Positions 29,104-40,517 of a DNA stretch of 64,000 bases are shown here, piece by piece. Source of the DNA: Deinococcus aquaedulcis (lineage in GTDB: Bacteria > Deinococcota > Deinococci > Deinococcales > Deinococcaceae); NCBI RefSeq assembly GCF_019693445.1, contig NZ_JAHRBL010000008.1, positions 1-64,000 on the forward strand, in the 5' to 3' direction. Made by a program: the position numbers and the translations under genes. The stretch's first letter is position 1. Every line of letters starts with the position of its first letter. Below the pieces are notes generated by a model, which was not told the DNA's origin, did not search any database, and saw nothing but the letters and a program-made list of their open reading frames with translations.

Positions 29104-29109
29104 ATTTTA
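29104..29109 (-). promoter_or_regulatory. -10 box of the E1-alpha operon
   Basis: TAAAAT on the minus strand, adjacent to the operator. No good -35 box is seen at 17 bp. The predicted 5' UTR is about 80 nt. Confidence 0.5.
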
Positions 29110-29278
29110 GACCCTTTGACCGTGAGGGGAGGAAGAGCCCCGGGAAATTGGCAGGGGGCTGCCTAGAAACTGGGGTTGGCCGGCACGGTTTCTGTCCGTG
29201 TAGAGGGGACGAGGAGGGTAGGGGGTGGGACTGTGAGTGTGGAGCGGCTGCGGCGCCTTAGAGGAATTCTTTGTGGAA

Positions 29279-29457
29279 GCTGCAATCCTCAGCCTGACCG
29301 AAAGTGGGCTGCAACGTTGCAGCAGCACCTGGCGCCATGCGCCCTGCATGTTTCAATCCTCAGCCCGCCTAAAAGCAGGCTGCAACATCGTGCTCGTCAA
29401 GCTGCCTACAGGGAACGTCAGTTTCAATCCTCAGCCCGCCTAAAAGCAGGCTGCAAC
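29279..29457 (-). CRISPR. CRISPR remnant: three 37-nt repeats, two spacers
   Basis: Two identical 37-nt repeats (29350-29386 and 29421-29457) start GTTTCAATCCTCAGCCCGCC on the plus strand and contain the dyad CAGCC...GGCTG. A third, degenerate copy at 29279-29315 has eight differences. Spacers are 34 nt each and unrelated. On the minus strand the repeat begins GTTGCAGCC and ends ATTGAAAC, the usual CRISPR orientation. The degenerate copy is then the leader-distal end, as is normal, and the leader lies to the right. No cas gene is present in the window. Confidence 0.85.
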
Positions 29458-29645
29458 AGGCGTGCGTTCCAAATGCATCCAGATCATAAGCTGCAGGCCA
29501 CAAAACGCGAACCCCTTCATAGCGGCAACTTTTCAGGGACTGGTACGTGGAGGTTCAGCAGTACCTGCGAGCGTGCCAGTGACCTTTTTCATCCAGTGCG
29601 AACCGCCTAACTTCCTTGTCATCACCTAGGGTTCGCGCTCCAGCT
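29458..29645 (-). other. Probable CRISPR leader side; no gene
   Basis: About 190 bp between the leader-proximal repeat and the aminotransferase stop. No ORF is supported. The region is less GC-rich than its surroundings and would be the leader if the array is read on the minus strand. No clear promoter box was identified. Confidence 0.4.
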
Positions 29646-31247
29646 TCAATGCACGAAAAAGACCAGATCAGCGGGGACATGGGGCGGGATGGGTCTCCCC
29701 TCCCCTACCGGCGCCAACCCTTCGGCCAGGGCGTGGGCCTGCGCCAGATACTCGGCATACGGCACCGGCCCACTGCCCTGTGCCGGGCGCTCTGCCCCAA
29801 ACAGGTCCAGTGGCGCCGTGTCGGCCGGGTGGTGCCACGCGCCTGTGGTCCAGTCAAAATCGTAGAGCGGCACGAAGCGTTCGCCGTATTCGGCCACGAA
29901 TTCCAGGGCCGAAAGCAGAAAGTCCACCTCTTCATCGGTGGCCCAGGGCGCCAGATTCAGGCGGGTCCAGCCGGGCTTGACTCCATCCACATGGTCCAGC
30001 ACGCACTGCAGATACCGTTCGCTGGTCTGGTCGTCCACGCTCAGCAGGGCGTGGCCGTAGGGGCCAGCACAGGCGCAGCCGCCCCGCGCCTGAATGCCAA
30101 AAAGGTCATTGAGCAGCCGCACCACCAGCCGGGGATGCAGCTGCCGCCCGTCCGAGGTCAGGGTGAGGAAGGACAGGAAGGCCAGGCGGGGGGCGTCCAG
30201 ATTGCCCAGCAGTCGCAGGCGCGGATTGAGGCGCAGCCGGTCCAGAGCACGGCTGAACAGCTCGTGTTCGCGCGCGGTCATCGCCGCAGGGCCCAGGGCC
30301 GCTTTCACCTGAAAAGCCAGCGCAGTCCGAATCTTGCCCAGGATGGCCGGGGTGCCGGCGTCTTCTCGCGCCTCAATATCGTCAATGTAGACCTGCCGGG
30401 TGCGGTTCACGAAGCTGACCGTGCCGCCGCCCGCCGTGCTGGGCACCGTCAGGCGGTACAGTTCCTGCCGGAAACACAGCAGGCCCGGGGTGCCGGGGCC
30501 GCCCACGAACTTGTGCGGGCTGAGGAACACCGCGTCATAGCCGTCGGGCTGGCCGGGCTTCATGTCGATGGTCACGTAGGGCGCGCTGGCGGCAAAGTCA
30601 AAAAAGGCATAGGCCCCGTGCGCGTGCAGAATGCGGGCCACCGTGCGGGTGTCGGTGAGCAGACCCGTGACATTGCTGGCGGCACTGAACGAACCGATCT
30701 TGGGGCGCCCGGCGTAGCGGGGGTCTTTCAGGGCCCGCACCAGGGCGTCCAGGTCCAGGTTCCCGCGTTCGCACAGCGGCAATTCCACCACCTCAGCCAG
30801 GGTTTCGCGCCAGCTGATCTCGTTGCTGTGGTGTTCGTAGGGGCCCACGAACACCACCGGGCGGTCGCGCTCTGGCAATGCCGCCAGCAGGGTCTGGCGG
30901 TGGTGGGCGCCCACGGCGATGCCCAGGATGTCCTGCATCCGCCGCACCGCTGCCGTGCTGCCAGAGCCGCAGAACACCACCTTGCAGCTGGCATCGCCGC
31001 CCAGTTGCGCGCGGATGTACTCGGTGGCCTGGTGGGTCAGGTGGGTGCAGTGGGCGCCCGTGGCGCTGTCTTCGGTGTGGGTGTTGGCGTACAGCGGCAG
31101 CGCCAGCGTCGCCACCCAGTCCTCCACGCTGCGCAGTGCCCGACCCGAGGCCACATAGTCGGCGTAGGTCACGCGCCGCGTCCCAAACGGCGTGCGGATC
31201 ACGGTGTCTCCCCCGATCAGGTCGGCGCGCAGCGTGGCAAAGTCCAT
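29646..31247 (-). CDS. Class V aminotransferase / cysteine desulfurase-like protein
   Basis: A 533-residue PLP enzyme of the class V aminotransferase fold. Features are TPFGTRRVTYADYVASGRAL, ANTHTEDSATGAHCT, VVFCGSGSTAAVRRM (PLP phosphate site), GPYEHHSNEI, FDFAASAPY, and the Schiff-base lysine in VFLSPHKFVGGPGTPG (about residue 250). The GGCACAGPYGH loop near residue 395 contains cysteines in a position like the desulfurase active site. It is longer than cysteine desulfurases by a C-terminal extension of about 100 residues, so the reaction is uncertain. TACCAT ends five bases before the ATG (leaderless). Confidence 0.85.
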   Translation of the reverse strand: MDFATLRADLIGGDTVIRTPFGTRRVTYADYVASGRALRSVEDWVATLALPLYANTHTEDSATGAHCTHLTHQATEYIRAQLGGDASCKVVFCGSGSTAAVRRMQDILGIAVGAHHRQTLLAALPERDRPVVFVGPYEHHSNEISWRETLAEVVELPLCERGNLDLDALVRALKDPRYAGRPKIGSFSAASNVTGLLTDTRTVARILHAHGAYAFFDFAASAPYVTIDMKPGQPDGYDAVFLSPHKFVGGPGTPGLLCFRQELYRLTVPSTAGGGTVSFVNRTRQVYIDDIEAREDAGTPAILGKIRTALAFQVKAALGPAAMTAREHELFSRALDRLRLNPRLRLLGNLDAPRLAFLSFLTLTSDGRQLHPRLVVRLLNDLFGIQARGGCACAGPYGHALLSVDDQTSERYLQCVLDHVDGVKPGWTRLNLAPWATDEEVDFLLSALEFVAEYGERFVPLYDFDWTTGAWHHPADTAPLDLFGAERPAQGSGPVPYAEYLAQAHALAEGLAPVGEGRPIPPHVPADLVFFVH

Positions 31248-31252
31248 GCCCC

Positions 31253-31258
31253 ATGGTA
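31253..31258 (-). promoter_or_regulatory. -10 box of leaderless aminotransferase gene
   Basis: TACCAT ends five bases before the ATG, with no Shine-Dalgarno sequence. Confidence 0.45.
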
Positions 31259-31330
31259 GGAGCCCGGCAGGCCCCCCCACAATGCCCCTGATCAGCGAAG
31301 CGGATCACCCTGCGCCGCGCCGGGGCCCGG

Positions 31331-31336
31331 TACACT
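31331..31336 (+). promoter_or_regulatory. -10 box of mnmG
   Basis: TACACT lies nine bases before the ATG, giving an expected 5' UTR of only about two bases. fumC has the identical TACACT-N9-ATG layout. Confidence 0.45.
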
Positions 31337-31345
31337 GCGGCCCTG

Positions 31346-33151
31346 ATGAGCGGCTGGAATGTACTGGTGATCGGTGGGGGCCACGCGGGCCTGGAAGCGG
31401 CGTGGGCAGCCGCCAAGTTTGCCCGTGTGGCGCTGCTGATTGGCAATCCGGCCACGGTGGGCCGCATGCCCTGTAACCCGGCGGTGGGTGGCCCCGGCAA
31501 AAGCCAGCTGGTCTTTGAGGTGCAGGCGATGGGCGGCCTGATGGGCCGGCTGGCCGACGACACCGCCATTCACACCCGGGTGCTGAATGCCAGCAAGGGC
31601 CCGGCCGTACAGTCGCTGCGGGTGCAGAACGAGCGCGACGCCTATGCCGAGCGCGCCCAGGACGTGATCTTCGGTCACCCCAATATCGAGATCGTGCGCG
31701 GTGAGGCCGCCGACCTGGAAAGCGACGGACGCGGCGGCTGGCTGGTTGTGACCACTGATGGCCGCCGGCTGGGCGCGCGCTCGGTGGTGGTCGCGGCCGG
31801 CACCTTTATGCGCGGAGTGACGTGGTACGGCCGCCAGTCCCGGCCCGAGGGGCGCCAGGGCGAGCCACCCTCGCGCTTCCTGTCGGCGCCGCTGGCGCGC
31901 GCGGGGCATGTGCTCAAGCGCTACAAGACCGGCACCCCGCCCCGGGTGCGGGCCGACGCGGTGGACTTCGCCGCCCTGCTGGAAATTCCGGCCGACCCTC
32001 AGCCACGCGGCTTTACCGGCACCCCCGGCCCCCGCGCCGCTGAGTCCCCCACCTGGCAGACCCATACCACGCCCGAAACCCACCGTCTGATTCAGGAGAA
32101 CCTGCACGAATCGCCCATGTTCGCCGGGGACATCGAGGGCCTGGGCCCGCGCTACTGCCCCAGCATTGAGGACAAGGTGGTGCGCTTTGCCCACCATGAC
32201 CGCCACCTGCTGTTCGTGGAACCCGACGGTGTCCAGACCAGCGAGGTGTACCTGCAAGGGTTCAGCTCCTCGCTGCCGCCGCACCTGCAAGACGCCCTGG
32301 TGCGCACCCTGCCCGGTTTTGAGCGCGCGGTGATTCAGCGCTACGCCTACGCCGTGGAATACGACGTGGTGGATTCGCAGGAACTGACGCTAAACCTGGA
32401 GTCCAAGCTGCTGCCGGGGGTGTTTACGGCCGGGCAGATCAACGGCACCAGTGGCTACGAGGAAGCGGCGGCGCAGGGGCTGGTGGCCGGGACAGCGGCA
32501 GCCCGGCGCGCCTTGGGCGAAGCGGAGCAGTTTATCGGCCGCGAAACGGGCTATATCGGTGTGCTGTTGGACGAGCTGGTGTTCAAAGGCAGCAATGAGC
32601 CCTACCGCATGATGACCAGCCGGGTCGAGCACCGCCTGCTGGTACGCCAGGACAATGCCGACGAACGCATGACCCCACTGGGCCACACCCTGGGGCTGGT
32701 GGATGACGCGGCCCTGGCCCAGGTGCAGGCCAAATACGCTCGGGTACAGACGGGTGTGGCGGCCCTGGAGGGTCAGCGTGTGCAGGGCCAGACTGGCGAC
32801 GCGTGGCTGCGCCGCCCCGAGTTCTCGCTGGCAGATGTGGAGGCCCTAGGCGTCACCTTGCCTGAGCTTTCGGGCGCTGAGCGGGAAGCGGTGGAGATCC
32901 GGGTGAAGTATGCCGGCTACATCCGCCGGGCCCAGCAGCAACTGCGTGCCGAGGACCGTTCGCGTGACCTGAGCCTGGACGGCGTGGATTTCTCGGCAGT
33001 GGCCGCGCTGTCGAACGAGGCCCGCGAGAAACTGGGCCGGGCCCAGCCGCGCACGGTGGAGCAGGCCAGCCGCATCTCGGGGGTGCGCCACGCGGACATC
33101 AGCGCCCTGCTGGTGCACCTGAAGGGGCAGGCTGTTTCACGGGAAACTTGA
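31346..33151 (+). CDS. mnmG: tRNA uridine 5-carboxymethylaminomethyl modification enzyme MnmG (GidA)
   Basis: FAD enzyme that with MnmE modifies the wobble uridine of several tRNAs. The 601-residue product has the FAD-binding start [38 protein letters not shown] (with the conserved cysteine), [37 protein letters not shown], and [17 protein letters not shown] near residue 365-380. The C-terminal domain (GIRxADI-like [16 protein letters not shown]) binds tRNA and MnmE. Its last seven codons and stop lie inside the first parS-like element. It starts the cluster with the LAGLIDADG-like gene, rsmG, parA and parB. Confidence 0.96.
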   Translation: MSGWNVLVIGGGHAGLEAAWAAAKFARVALLIGNPATVGRMPCNPAVGGPGKSQLVFEVQAMGGLMGRLADDTAIHTRVLNASKGPAVQSLRVQNERDAYAERAQDVIFGHPNIEIVRGEAADLESDGRGGWLVVTTDGRRLGARSVVVAAGTFMRGVTWYGRQSRPEGRQGEPPSRFLSAPLARAGHVLKRYKTGTPPRVRADAVDFAALLEIPADPQPRGFTGTPGPRAAESPTWQTHTTPETHRLIQENLHESPMFAGDIEGLGPRYCPSIEDKVVRFAHHDRHLLFVEPDGVQTSEVYLQGFSSSLPPHLQDALVRTLPGFERAVIQRYAYAVEYDVVDSQELTLNLESKLLPGVFTAGQINGTSGYEEAAAQGLVAGTAAARRALGEAEQFIGRETGYIGVLLDELVFKGSNEPYRMMTSRVEHRLLVRQDNADERMTPLGHTLGLVDDAALAQVQAKYARVQTGVAALEGQRVQGQTGDAWLRRPEFSLADVEALGVTLPELSGAEREAVEIRVKYAGYIRRAQQQLRAEDRSRDLSLDGVDFSAVAALSNEAREKLGRAQPRTVEQASRISGVRHADISALLVHLKGQAVSRET

Positions 33152-33161
33152 CCGTGAAACA
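33133..33161. repeat. parS-like element, copy 1
   Basis: A 29-bp unit. TGTTTCACGG and CCGTGAAACA form a perfect 10-bp inverted repeat around a 9-bp centre, and its left part TGTTTCACGGGAAACT differs from the canonical parS TGTTTCACGTGAAACA at two positions. It overlaps the 3' end and stop codon of mnmG. Confidence 0.75.
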
Positions 33162-33219
33162 AGAGGGGGAGAAGGGGAAAGCCGGGGCTGAGGCTCCGGC
33201 GCTTTCTTGACGGGTTCAC

Positions 33220-33248
33220 TGCTTCACGGGAAACTTGACGGTGAAACA
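33220..33248. repeat. parS-like element, copy 2
   Basis: Same 29-bp layout as copy 1, 87 bp downstream: TGCTTCACGG, the same 9-bp centre, CGGTGAAACA. The arms match 8 of 10. The parS-like part has three mismatches. It abuts the AAGGAGG ribosome-binding site of the next gene. Confidence 0.7.
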
Positions 33249-33262
33249 AGGAGGCGGCTCGA

Positions 33263-33583
33263 TTGAACACATTTGAACAGGGCCTGCTGGTGGGCGTGCT
33301 GATCGGCGAGGGACACTTTGGTGGCGACGGCAAGCAGCCGCACATCACCCTGCGCATGCACACCCGGCACCAACGGCTCTTTGAAACGCTGCTGCGGCTG
33401 TGCCCCGGCTCCAAGCTGTATGGGCCGTATGCCCACGGGGGCCGGCAGTATTTTCAGTGGATGGCACGCGGACAGGTGCTGCGCGAAACGCTGCTGCCAC
33501 TGCTGGATAGTCTGCCGCTGGAGATGCTGGATGAACACGTATACGAGAGGTATCAGGACATGAAAACGAGGTACGGCTTATGA
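33263..33583 (+). CDS. Small LAGLIDADG-type endonuclease-like protein
   Basis: A 106-residue protein with one LAGLIDADG-like motif near its start, [20 protein letters not shown], with the acidic residue of GEG where homing endonucleases keep the catalytic acid. It continues with the expected strand/helix pattern ([36 protein letters not shown]). Single-motif proteins act as dimers. TTG is the start, eight bases after AAGGAGG. Its stop overlaps the rsmG ATG (ATGA), so translation is coupled. The small size suggests a domesticated or DNA-binding role rather than an active element; this is inference. Confidence 0.72.
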   Translation: MNTFEQGLLVGVLIGEGHFGGDGKQPHITLRMHTRHQRLFETLLRLCPGSKLYGPYAHGGRQYFQWMARGQVLRETLLPLLDSLPLEMLDEHVYERYQDMKTRYGL

Positions 33584-34314
33584 CCCCGGAAGGCGAGGCG
33601 TTGCTGCGCCAGGGGGCCGCCGAACTGGAGCTGGACGTTGAGGCCCAGGTTCCGGCCTTCGCGCAGCTGATGGCGCTGCTGCAGGACGCGAACAGCAAGG
33701 TCAACCTGACCGCCCTGAAGACGGAACCCGACATCGTGCTCAAGCATTTCGTGGATTCGCTGAGCTGCCTGCGTGGTGGGTACCTGGACGGCGCCGGACA
33801 GGTGCTGGACCTGGGCACCGGTGCAGGCTTTCCCGCGCTGCCGCTGGCGATTCTGCGGTCAGACACCACGTTTATCCCACTGGACTCCATTCGCAAGAAG
33901 ATTGATTTCGTGCGTGCTGCCGCCCAGGCCCTGGGCCTGAACAACGTGCACCCACAGGTGGGCCGCGCCGAGACCCTGGGCCGCGACCCCGCGCACCGCG
34001 AAGTTTATGACCGGGTGGTGTGCCGCGCGGTGGCCGCCCTGCCGGTGCTGGCGGAACTGGCGCTGCCTCTTCTGAAACCCGGGGGCCTGCTGGTGGCGCA
34101 GAAAGGCCCCATCACCGAAGAAGAGCTGCAGGCCGGGCGCCGTGCGGCGGGCGAACTGGGCGGGCGGGTCACCGGGGTGGACGCTTTTACCCTGCCGGTG
34201 CTGGGCGACGCCCGGACCCTGATCGTGGTGGAGAAGGTGAGCCGCACACCGAAGAAGTACCCACGCCGTGAGGGCGTGCCGGCTGCGCAGCCGCTATTCT
34301 GGGCGGCACGGTGA
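33580..34314 (+). CDS. rsmG: 16S rRNA (guanine-527 N7)-methyltransferase RsmG (GidB)
   Basis: Methylates N7 of G527 in 16S rRNA using S-adenosylmethionine; loss gives low-level streptomycin resistance in other bacteria. The 244-residue product contains [20 protein letters not shown], the SAM-binding [17 protein letters not shown] (about residues 75-92), [12 protein letters not shown], and [23 protein letters not shown]. The ATG overlaps the preceding stop. The C-terminal tail is [10 protein letters not shown], typical of the family. It sits between mnmG and parA as in many bacteria. Confidence 0.95.
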   Translation: MTPEGEALLRQGAAELELDVEAQVPAFAQLMALLQDANSKVNLTALKTEPDIVLKHFVDSLSCLRGGYLDGAGQVLDLGTGAGFPALPLAILRSDTTFIPLDSIRKKIDFVRAAAQALGLNNVHPQVGRAETLGRDPAHREVYDRVVCRAVAALPVLAELALPLLKPGGLLVAQKGPITEEELQAGRRAAGELGGRVTGVDAFTLPVLGDARTLIVVEKVSRTPKKYPRREGVPAAQPLFWAAR

Positions 34315-34351
34315 ACAGGATGCAGATGGTCAAAAGCGTGCGGGGCCCGGC

Positions 34352-35930
<1,579 letters not shown>

Positions 35931-35941
35931 GGGAAAAAGGA

Positions 35942-35976
35942 CGAGGGGGCGATGCCGGTACTGGCTCGCCCCCTCG
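35942..35976. terminator. Bidirectional terminator between parB and the VanW gene
   Basis: CGAGGGGGCGA and TCGCCCCCTCG form a perfect 11-bp stem with a 13-nt loop. On the minus strand it is followed by TCCTTTTTCCC, a U-rich tract. On the plus strand the tract (CCCTTCTG) is weaker. Confidence 0.75.
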
Positions 35977-35986
35977 CCCTTCTGCA

Positions 35987-37360
35987 TTACCGCGTGCCGA
36001 CCAGGAAAATATTCGGCCAGGGACGGTAGGTGCTTTTCAGGGTGTCCTGCTTGAACACCTTGCCGTCGCGCAGGAATTTGCGCGTGACCTCAATCACGGC
36101 GCCCGGCGCGGCCCAGTCCACCTGCTTGCGCTGCCCGGCACCCAGGCTGGCGTCGCGGATGATGCGGTCCGGGGGCGGCGGCGTGGTGCTGAGGGTGCGC
36201 GGGGCGTCAATCTGAACCGTGAAGTCGCGTGCCTTGCCGAAGACACTGATGCTTAAGCGGGCTTCTTCGTCGTTCCACTCGCTCTGGAACCACAGTGCGC
36301 CGCCCGAGTCATTGGCAAATTTCAGGTCCTGGCTTGGCTGGTAGATGGTGGCGTCCAGCCCCTGGGGGTCGTAGTAGCGCACCTGATAGGAGTGGTTGCG
36401 GCGTTCCACGATGGGCAGGCCCGCGCTGTACAGCGTGCGGAAAACGGTGGTGCTGACCTGACAAATCCCGCCGCCGATGCCATTGGCTGTGCGTTCGCCG
36501 GAGATCACCAGCCCCGTGACAAAGCCCGCTTTCAGATTGATGGGGCCCACCATCTGGTTAAAGGACACCGTCTTGCCTTCAAACAGCACATCCTGAAAGC
36601 GCCGGGCGCCCACGTGGATGTTCGTGACCCGGGCGTCGCTGGAGCCGTAATAGTTCGTCTCGCCAGTGCCCAGGTGGGCGGTGATGCCGCGCGACAGGAA
36701 ATAGCTCAGGGTGCGTTTCGGCGCGGTCTGGGCGCCCAGCGCCACGTTCACCTTCACGCCCTTGGGGTCTTTCAGGGCGGTGAGCAGGTTGGCGCGCGTC
36801 TTGTCCAGGTTCACGCTCAGGCCGTTGCGCTGCACCACCGCCCAGCCGTTCCACAGCTCCTCGAAGCGGGCGTCCCTGGGTGTGGTGGGCAGGGCCTTCA
36901 AAAAGGTCTGCAGGTCCGCTTCCAGGCTCTCGGTGATCACGCCGCGCTGGCGCAGCGCCGCCACACGCTTACCGGGAATGGTAAGGGTGCGTGTGAAAGG
37001 CACCGTGGTCTTCTTGCCGTCCACCAGCGCGGGCCACGCGGCATTCACGGTGATCAGCAGCGGCGCGGTGATTTTGGCGGCGGGTGGCGTGACAGGCGGC
37101 GTGGCCGGGGCTGGCACTGGCGTTTCTGGTGGCGCTGGCACCGGCTCGGTACTGGGGGGCACTGGGGTGGGCGGCTCGGTGGGCGTGGCCGGGGGCGCCG
37201 GGGCCGGCTCGCTGGGGGGCACCGGGGCAGGCGGCACCGCCGGAATCGCAGGGACCGTTTGCGCGGGGGGTGGGGGAGAGGCCGTCTGGGCTGTGGCGCT
37301 GGGCCCGGCCGCCAGCAGCAGGGCGCTCAGCACGCAGGTGTGCCGAAAGGGGCTGAACAT
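35987..37360 (-). CDS. VanW family secreted protein with Pro-rich region
   Basis: A 457-residue exported protein. A signal peptide (about residues 1-24, ending ATAQ) is followed by about 75 residues of Pro/Ala/Thr/Glu-rich low complexity, likely a wall-spanning linker. The folded part contains the VanW signature [24 protein letters not shown] and [31 protein letters not shown] (seen as [14 protein letters not shown]). A C-terminal G5-like strand region follows ([20 protein letters not shown]). VanW proteins occur with peptidoglycan or vancomycin-resistance loci but have no defined activity. It is convergent with parB. Confidence 0.86.
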   Translation of the reverse strand: MFSPFRHTCVLSALLLAAGPSATAQTASPPPPAQTVPAIPAVPPAPVPPSEPAPAPPATPTEPPTPVPPSTEPVPAPPETPVPAPATPPVTPPAAKITAPLLITVNAAWPALVDGKKTTVPFTRTLTIPGKRVAALRQRGVITESLEADLQTFLKALPTTPRDARFEELWNGWAVVQRNGLSVNLDKTRANLLTALKDPKGVKVNVALGAQTAPKRTLSYFLSRGITAHLGTGETNYYGSSDARVTNIHVGARRFQDVLFEGKTVSFNQMVGPINLKAGFVTGLVISGERTANGIGGGICQVSTTVFRTLYSAGLPIVERRNHSYQVRYYDPQGLDATIYQPSQDLKFANDSGGALWFQSEWNDEEARLSISVFGKARDFTVQIDAPRTLSTTPPPPDRIIRDASLGAGQRKQVDWAAPGAVIEVTRKFLRDGKVFKQDTLKSTYRPWPNIFLVGTR

Positions 37361-37506
37361 GGCGCGAGTATTTCACGCCCCCCGCCAGGGCCGATGAAGG
37401 CGAACCTTCACGCACAGGGGAGAGGTGGGGGCAGCAGGGCGCACGCATAAGCGCCCCAGACCCAGGGGCCCGGAGCGGCAAATAAGGTTTGGGCCGGCCG
37501 CGCGGC

Positions 37507-38508
<1,002 letters not shown>

Positions 38509-38536
38509 GCCCGGCATTGTGCCAGCCCGGGCCGCT

Positions 38537-39058
38537 TCAGGATTGCGGGCGAGGCACGGTGGGCGCCAGCGGGCGCCGCAGGGTCTGGAACGTGAGGTCG
38601 TAGGGGTTGCGCTCGTCGGCGGGCCGCACGGTCTCCTGCTGCACCTGCCAGCCGCCCGGCAGCTCCGGGAAAAAGGTATCGCCGTCCAGATCGGCGTGCA
38701 CCAGGGTCAGCTCAATCCGGGTCAGCTGCGGCAGGTACAGGCGGTAAATCTCTTCTCCACCAATGATGGCCACGCGGGGTGCGTCCCCGGCCGCCGCCAG
38801 GGCGTCTTCGGGGGTGTGCACCACCATGGCCCCGGGCGCCGCCAGCGCGCGGTTGCGCGTGAGGACGATGTTGGCCCGTCCGGGCAGCGCGCGGCCCCCC
38901 AGCGAATCCCAGACCTTGCGGCCCATGACATTCGGCACGCCCAGACTGTGCCGCCGGAAATGCGCCAGATCGGCGGGCAGGCGCCAGGGCAGGGTGCCAT
39001 CCCGGCCGATCACCCGCGCTGGCGTCATGGCCACAATGGCAAAGAGTTCAGGCGCCAT
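38537..39058 (-). CDS. folA: Dihydrofolate reductase
   Basis: Reduces dihydrofolate to tetrahydrofolate with NADPH, replenishing the folate that thymidylate synthase oxidises. The 173-residue product has [30 protein letters not shown] at the start (diagnostic [15 protein letters not shown] with the catalytic Asp), [25 protein letters not shown] (as [12 protein letters not shown]), and [13 protein letters not shown]. It overlaps the dCMP deaminase gene by 11 bp. With thyA and dCMP deaminase it forms one dTMP-synthesis operon. Confidence 0.95.
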   Translation of the reverse strand: MAPELFAIVAMTPARVIGRDGTLPWRLPADLAHFRRHSLGVPNVMGRKVWDSLGGRALPGRANIVLTRNRALAAPGAMVVHTPEDALAAAGDAPRVAIIGGEEIYRLYLPQLTRIELTLVHADLDGDTFFPELPGGWQVQQETVRPADERNPYDLTFQTLRRPLAPTVPRPQS

Positions 39059-39491
39059 CGGTGCTCCCCCGGCACTCCACCTGGATGCCCGCCGCGCGCA
39101 GAATGGCCTCGCCGCTGGGCAGCCCGGCATCTACACGCAGCGTCTCACGGTAGTTCGTTTCGTACAGTACCCGGCTGATTCGGCGGGCATTCACGATTAA
39201 GCGGGCACAGGCGGCACAGGGTTCGTGGGTGACGTAGAGGGTATGGCCCTCGCCGTTCCAGTTGGCGGCCAGCAGGGCATTGACCTCGGCGTGAATGAAC
39301 CCACTGCCCCCTTGGACCAGGCTCTCGCGCTCGTTGGGTTCGCCTGCCGCGCGCCCGTTGTAGCCCACGCCCACCAGCCGGTGGTGCCGGTCCAGAATGC
39401 AGGCGCCCACCTGGACCTTGGTGTCCGCGCTGCGGGTGGCCCACAGCCGGGCGGTGGCGAGGCCCAGATCGTCGAAACTGGGGCGTTTCAC
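39048..39491 (-). CDS. dCMP deaminase (ComEB-like)
   Basis: Zinc enzyme that converts dCMP to dUMP, the substrate of thymidylate synthase. The 147-residue product carries the zinc ligands in FIHAEVNALL (H-A-E, about residues 66-70) and EPCAACARLI (P-C-x-x-C, about 94-101). It begins RPSFDDLGLATARLWATRSADTK, typical of dCMP deaminases and the competence gene comEB. Upstream is the GIY-YIG gene, which separates it from thyA. Confidence 0.88.
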   Translation of the reverse strand: MKRPSFDDLGLATARLWATRSADTKVQVGACILDRHHRLVGVGYNGRAAGEPNERESLVQGGSGFIHAEVNALLAANWNGEGHTLYVTHEPCAACARLIVNARRISRVLYETNYRETLRVDAGLPSGEAILRAAGIQVECRGSTDGA

Positions 39492-39640
39492 ACCGCCACC
39501 GGGGCCTTGATGGCGGGCGAAAAATTCTGTGGAGCTGCTCGGTGGTCGATACTGGTCAACTTTTTCCTCGCTCTGTGTGGTTCAACTTTCCCATACGCTT
39601 TACGGTCTCGGCCTACCGTGGGCCGCAAGATGGGGCGCCG

Positions 39641-40468
39641 TCAAGACGCTGACTGCTCTGCCTGGCCCTGCGGGGCGGTTGCAGCGTAGGAGTAGGCGTA
39701 CTTCGGGGATTTAATGCGGTAAATCACCAGAGCAGACGAAATACCCAGGTGCCGAGCCGCGTCCCTGACCAAGGGGTACTGGAGGCCGTCTGCCACAACG
39801 GCCCGAACGTTCGTTGGTTGGCGGCCACGTCGGCCTGCTGCCAGCTTGTCCTTGGTGGCCTGACTGTGACTTTTGCCGTAGAAAGGGTTCTTCTGCCCAA
39901 GCCGTGCTGAGGCGATCTTGGAGAGCTTCGCTCGCGTTGTGGCAGAACGCTTGAGCCCGAAGCTGGGATGCTCCGCGCCGCGCTTGACCGTGCGCCGTGT
40001 GGTTTCGGACATCTGCTGCCGCGCCGCTTCTGTATGTCGGCGGCCATACATCCCGTTCTGTTCTCCGGCCCAGCTATACAGGCGCACCCGTTCCTGGAGG
40101 GTGAGGCTGGCCATGCGGCGCCGTGCCCCTCCGTTTCGGCGGGCAATGATCTGCTCACGCTCAGGATGCTGCGAGAGCAGATCGCCGCCACTTGAGAAGC
40201 GGCTCACGTTGTACAGCCGCTCGTCACCACTTTGCAGCCGCTCGGTTTCAAGTTGAATTGCTGCTTCAAGATCACATTCGGCCACCTCGACAAAGTCGAA
40301 TGCCTCCTCGCCATATTTGGTCCAGGCGCGCTGGAGATAGAGACAGTGGTGGCGTCCATGTCGGAGTTCGTAGCGGTGCCGATTGAAACGCGTCCGAAAG
40401 CACTCTGCCCGCCCAACGTAGTACTTGCCGTTCACTGTGTTTCGAATCTCGTAGATTCCACCACTCAT
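39641..40468 (-). CDS. GIY-YIG homing endonuclease
   Basis: A 275-residue homing endonuclease of the GIY-YIG class. The N-terminus has GIYEIRNTVNGKYYVG (GIY and YVG), followed by RTRFNRHR with the expected catalytic arginine and QLETERL with the glutamate. The middle carries three NUMOD3-type DNA-binding repeats (NGMYGRRHTEAARQQMSE, HPSFGLKRSATTRAKLSK, NPFYGKSHSQATKDKLAA). The end is an HTH-like module (VRDAARHLGISSALVIYRIK). It stands free, with no intron or intein around it, in the gap between thyA and dCMP deaminase. Its DNA is visibly less GC-rich than its neighbours, a sign of recent arrival. Confidence 0.9.
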   Translation of the reverse strand: MSGGIYEIRNTVNGKYYVGRAECFRTRFNRHRYELRHGRHHCLYLQRAWTKYGEEAFDFVEVAECDLEAAIQLETERLQSGDERLYNVSRFSSGGDLLSQHPEREQIIARRNGGARRRMASLTLQERVRLYSWAGEQNGMYGRRHTEAARQQMSETTRRTVKRGAEHPSFGLKRSATTRAKLSKIASARLGQKNPFYGKSHSQATKDKLAAGRRGRQPTNVRAVVADGLQYPLVRDAARHLGISSALVIYRIKSPKYAYSYAATAPQGQAEQSAS

Positions 40469-40517
40469 GGGACTCCAAGATACAGGACCTATATTCCCCT
40501 GACGCAGACTGAAGAAT

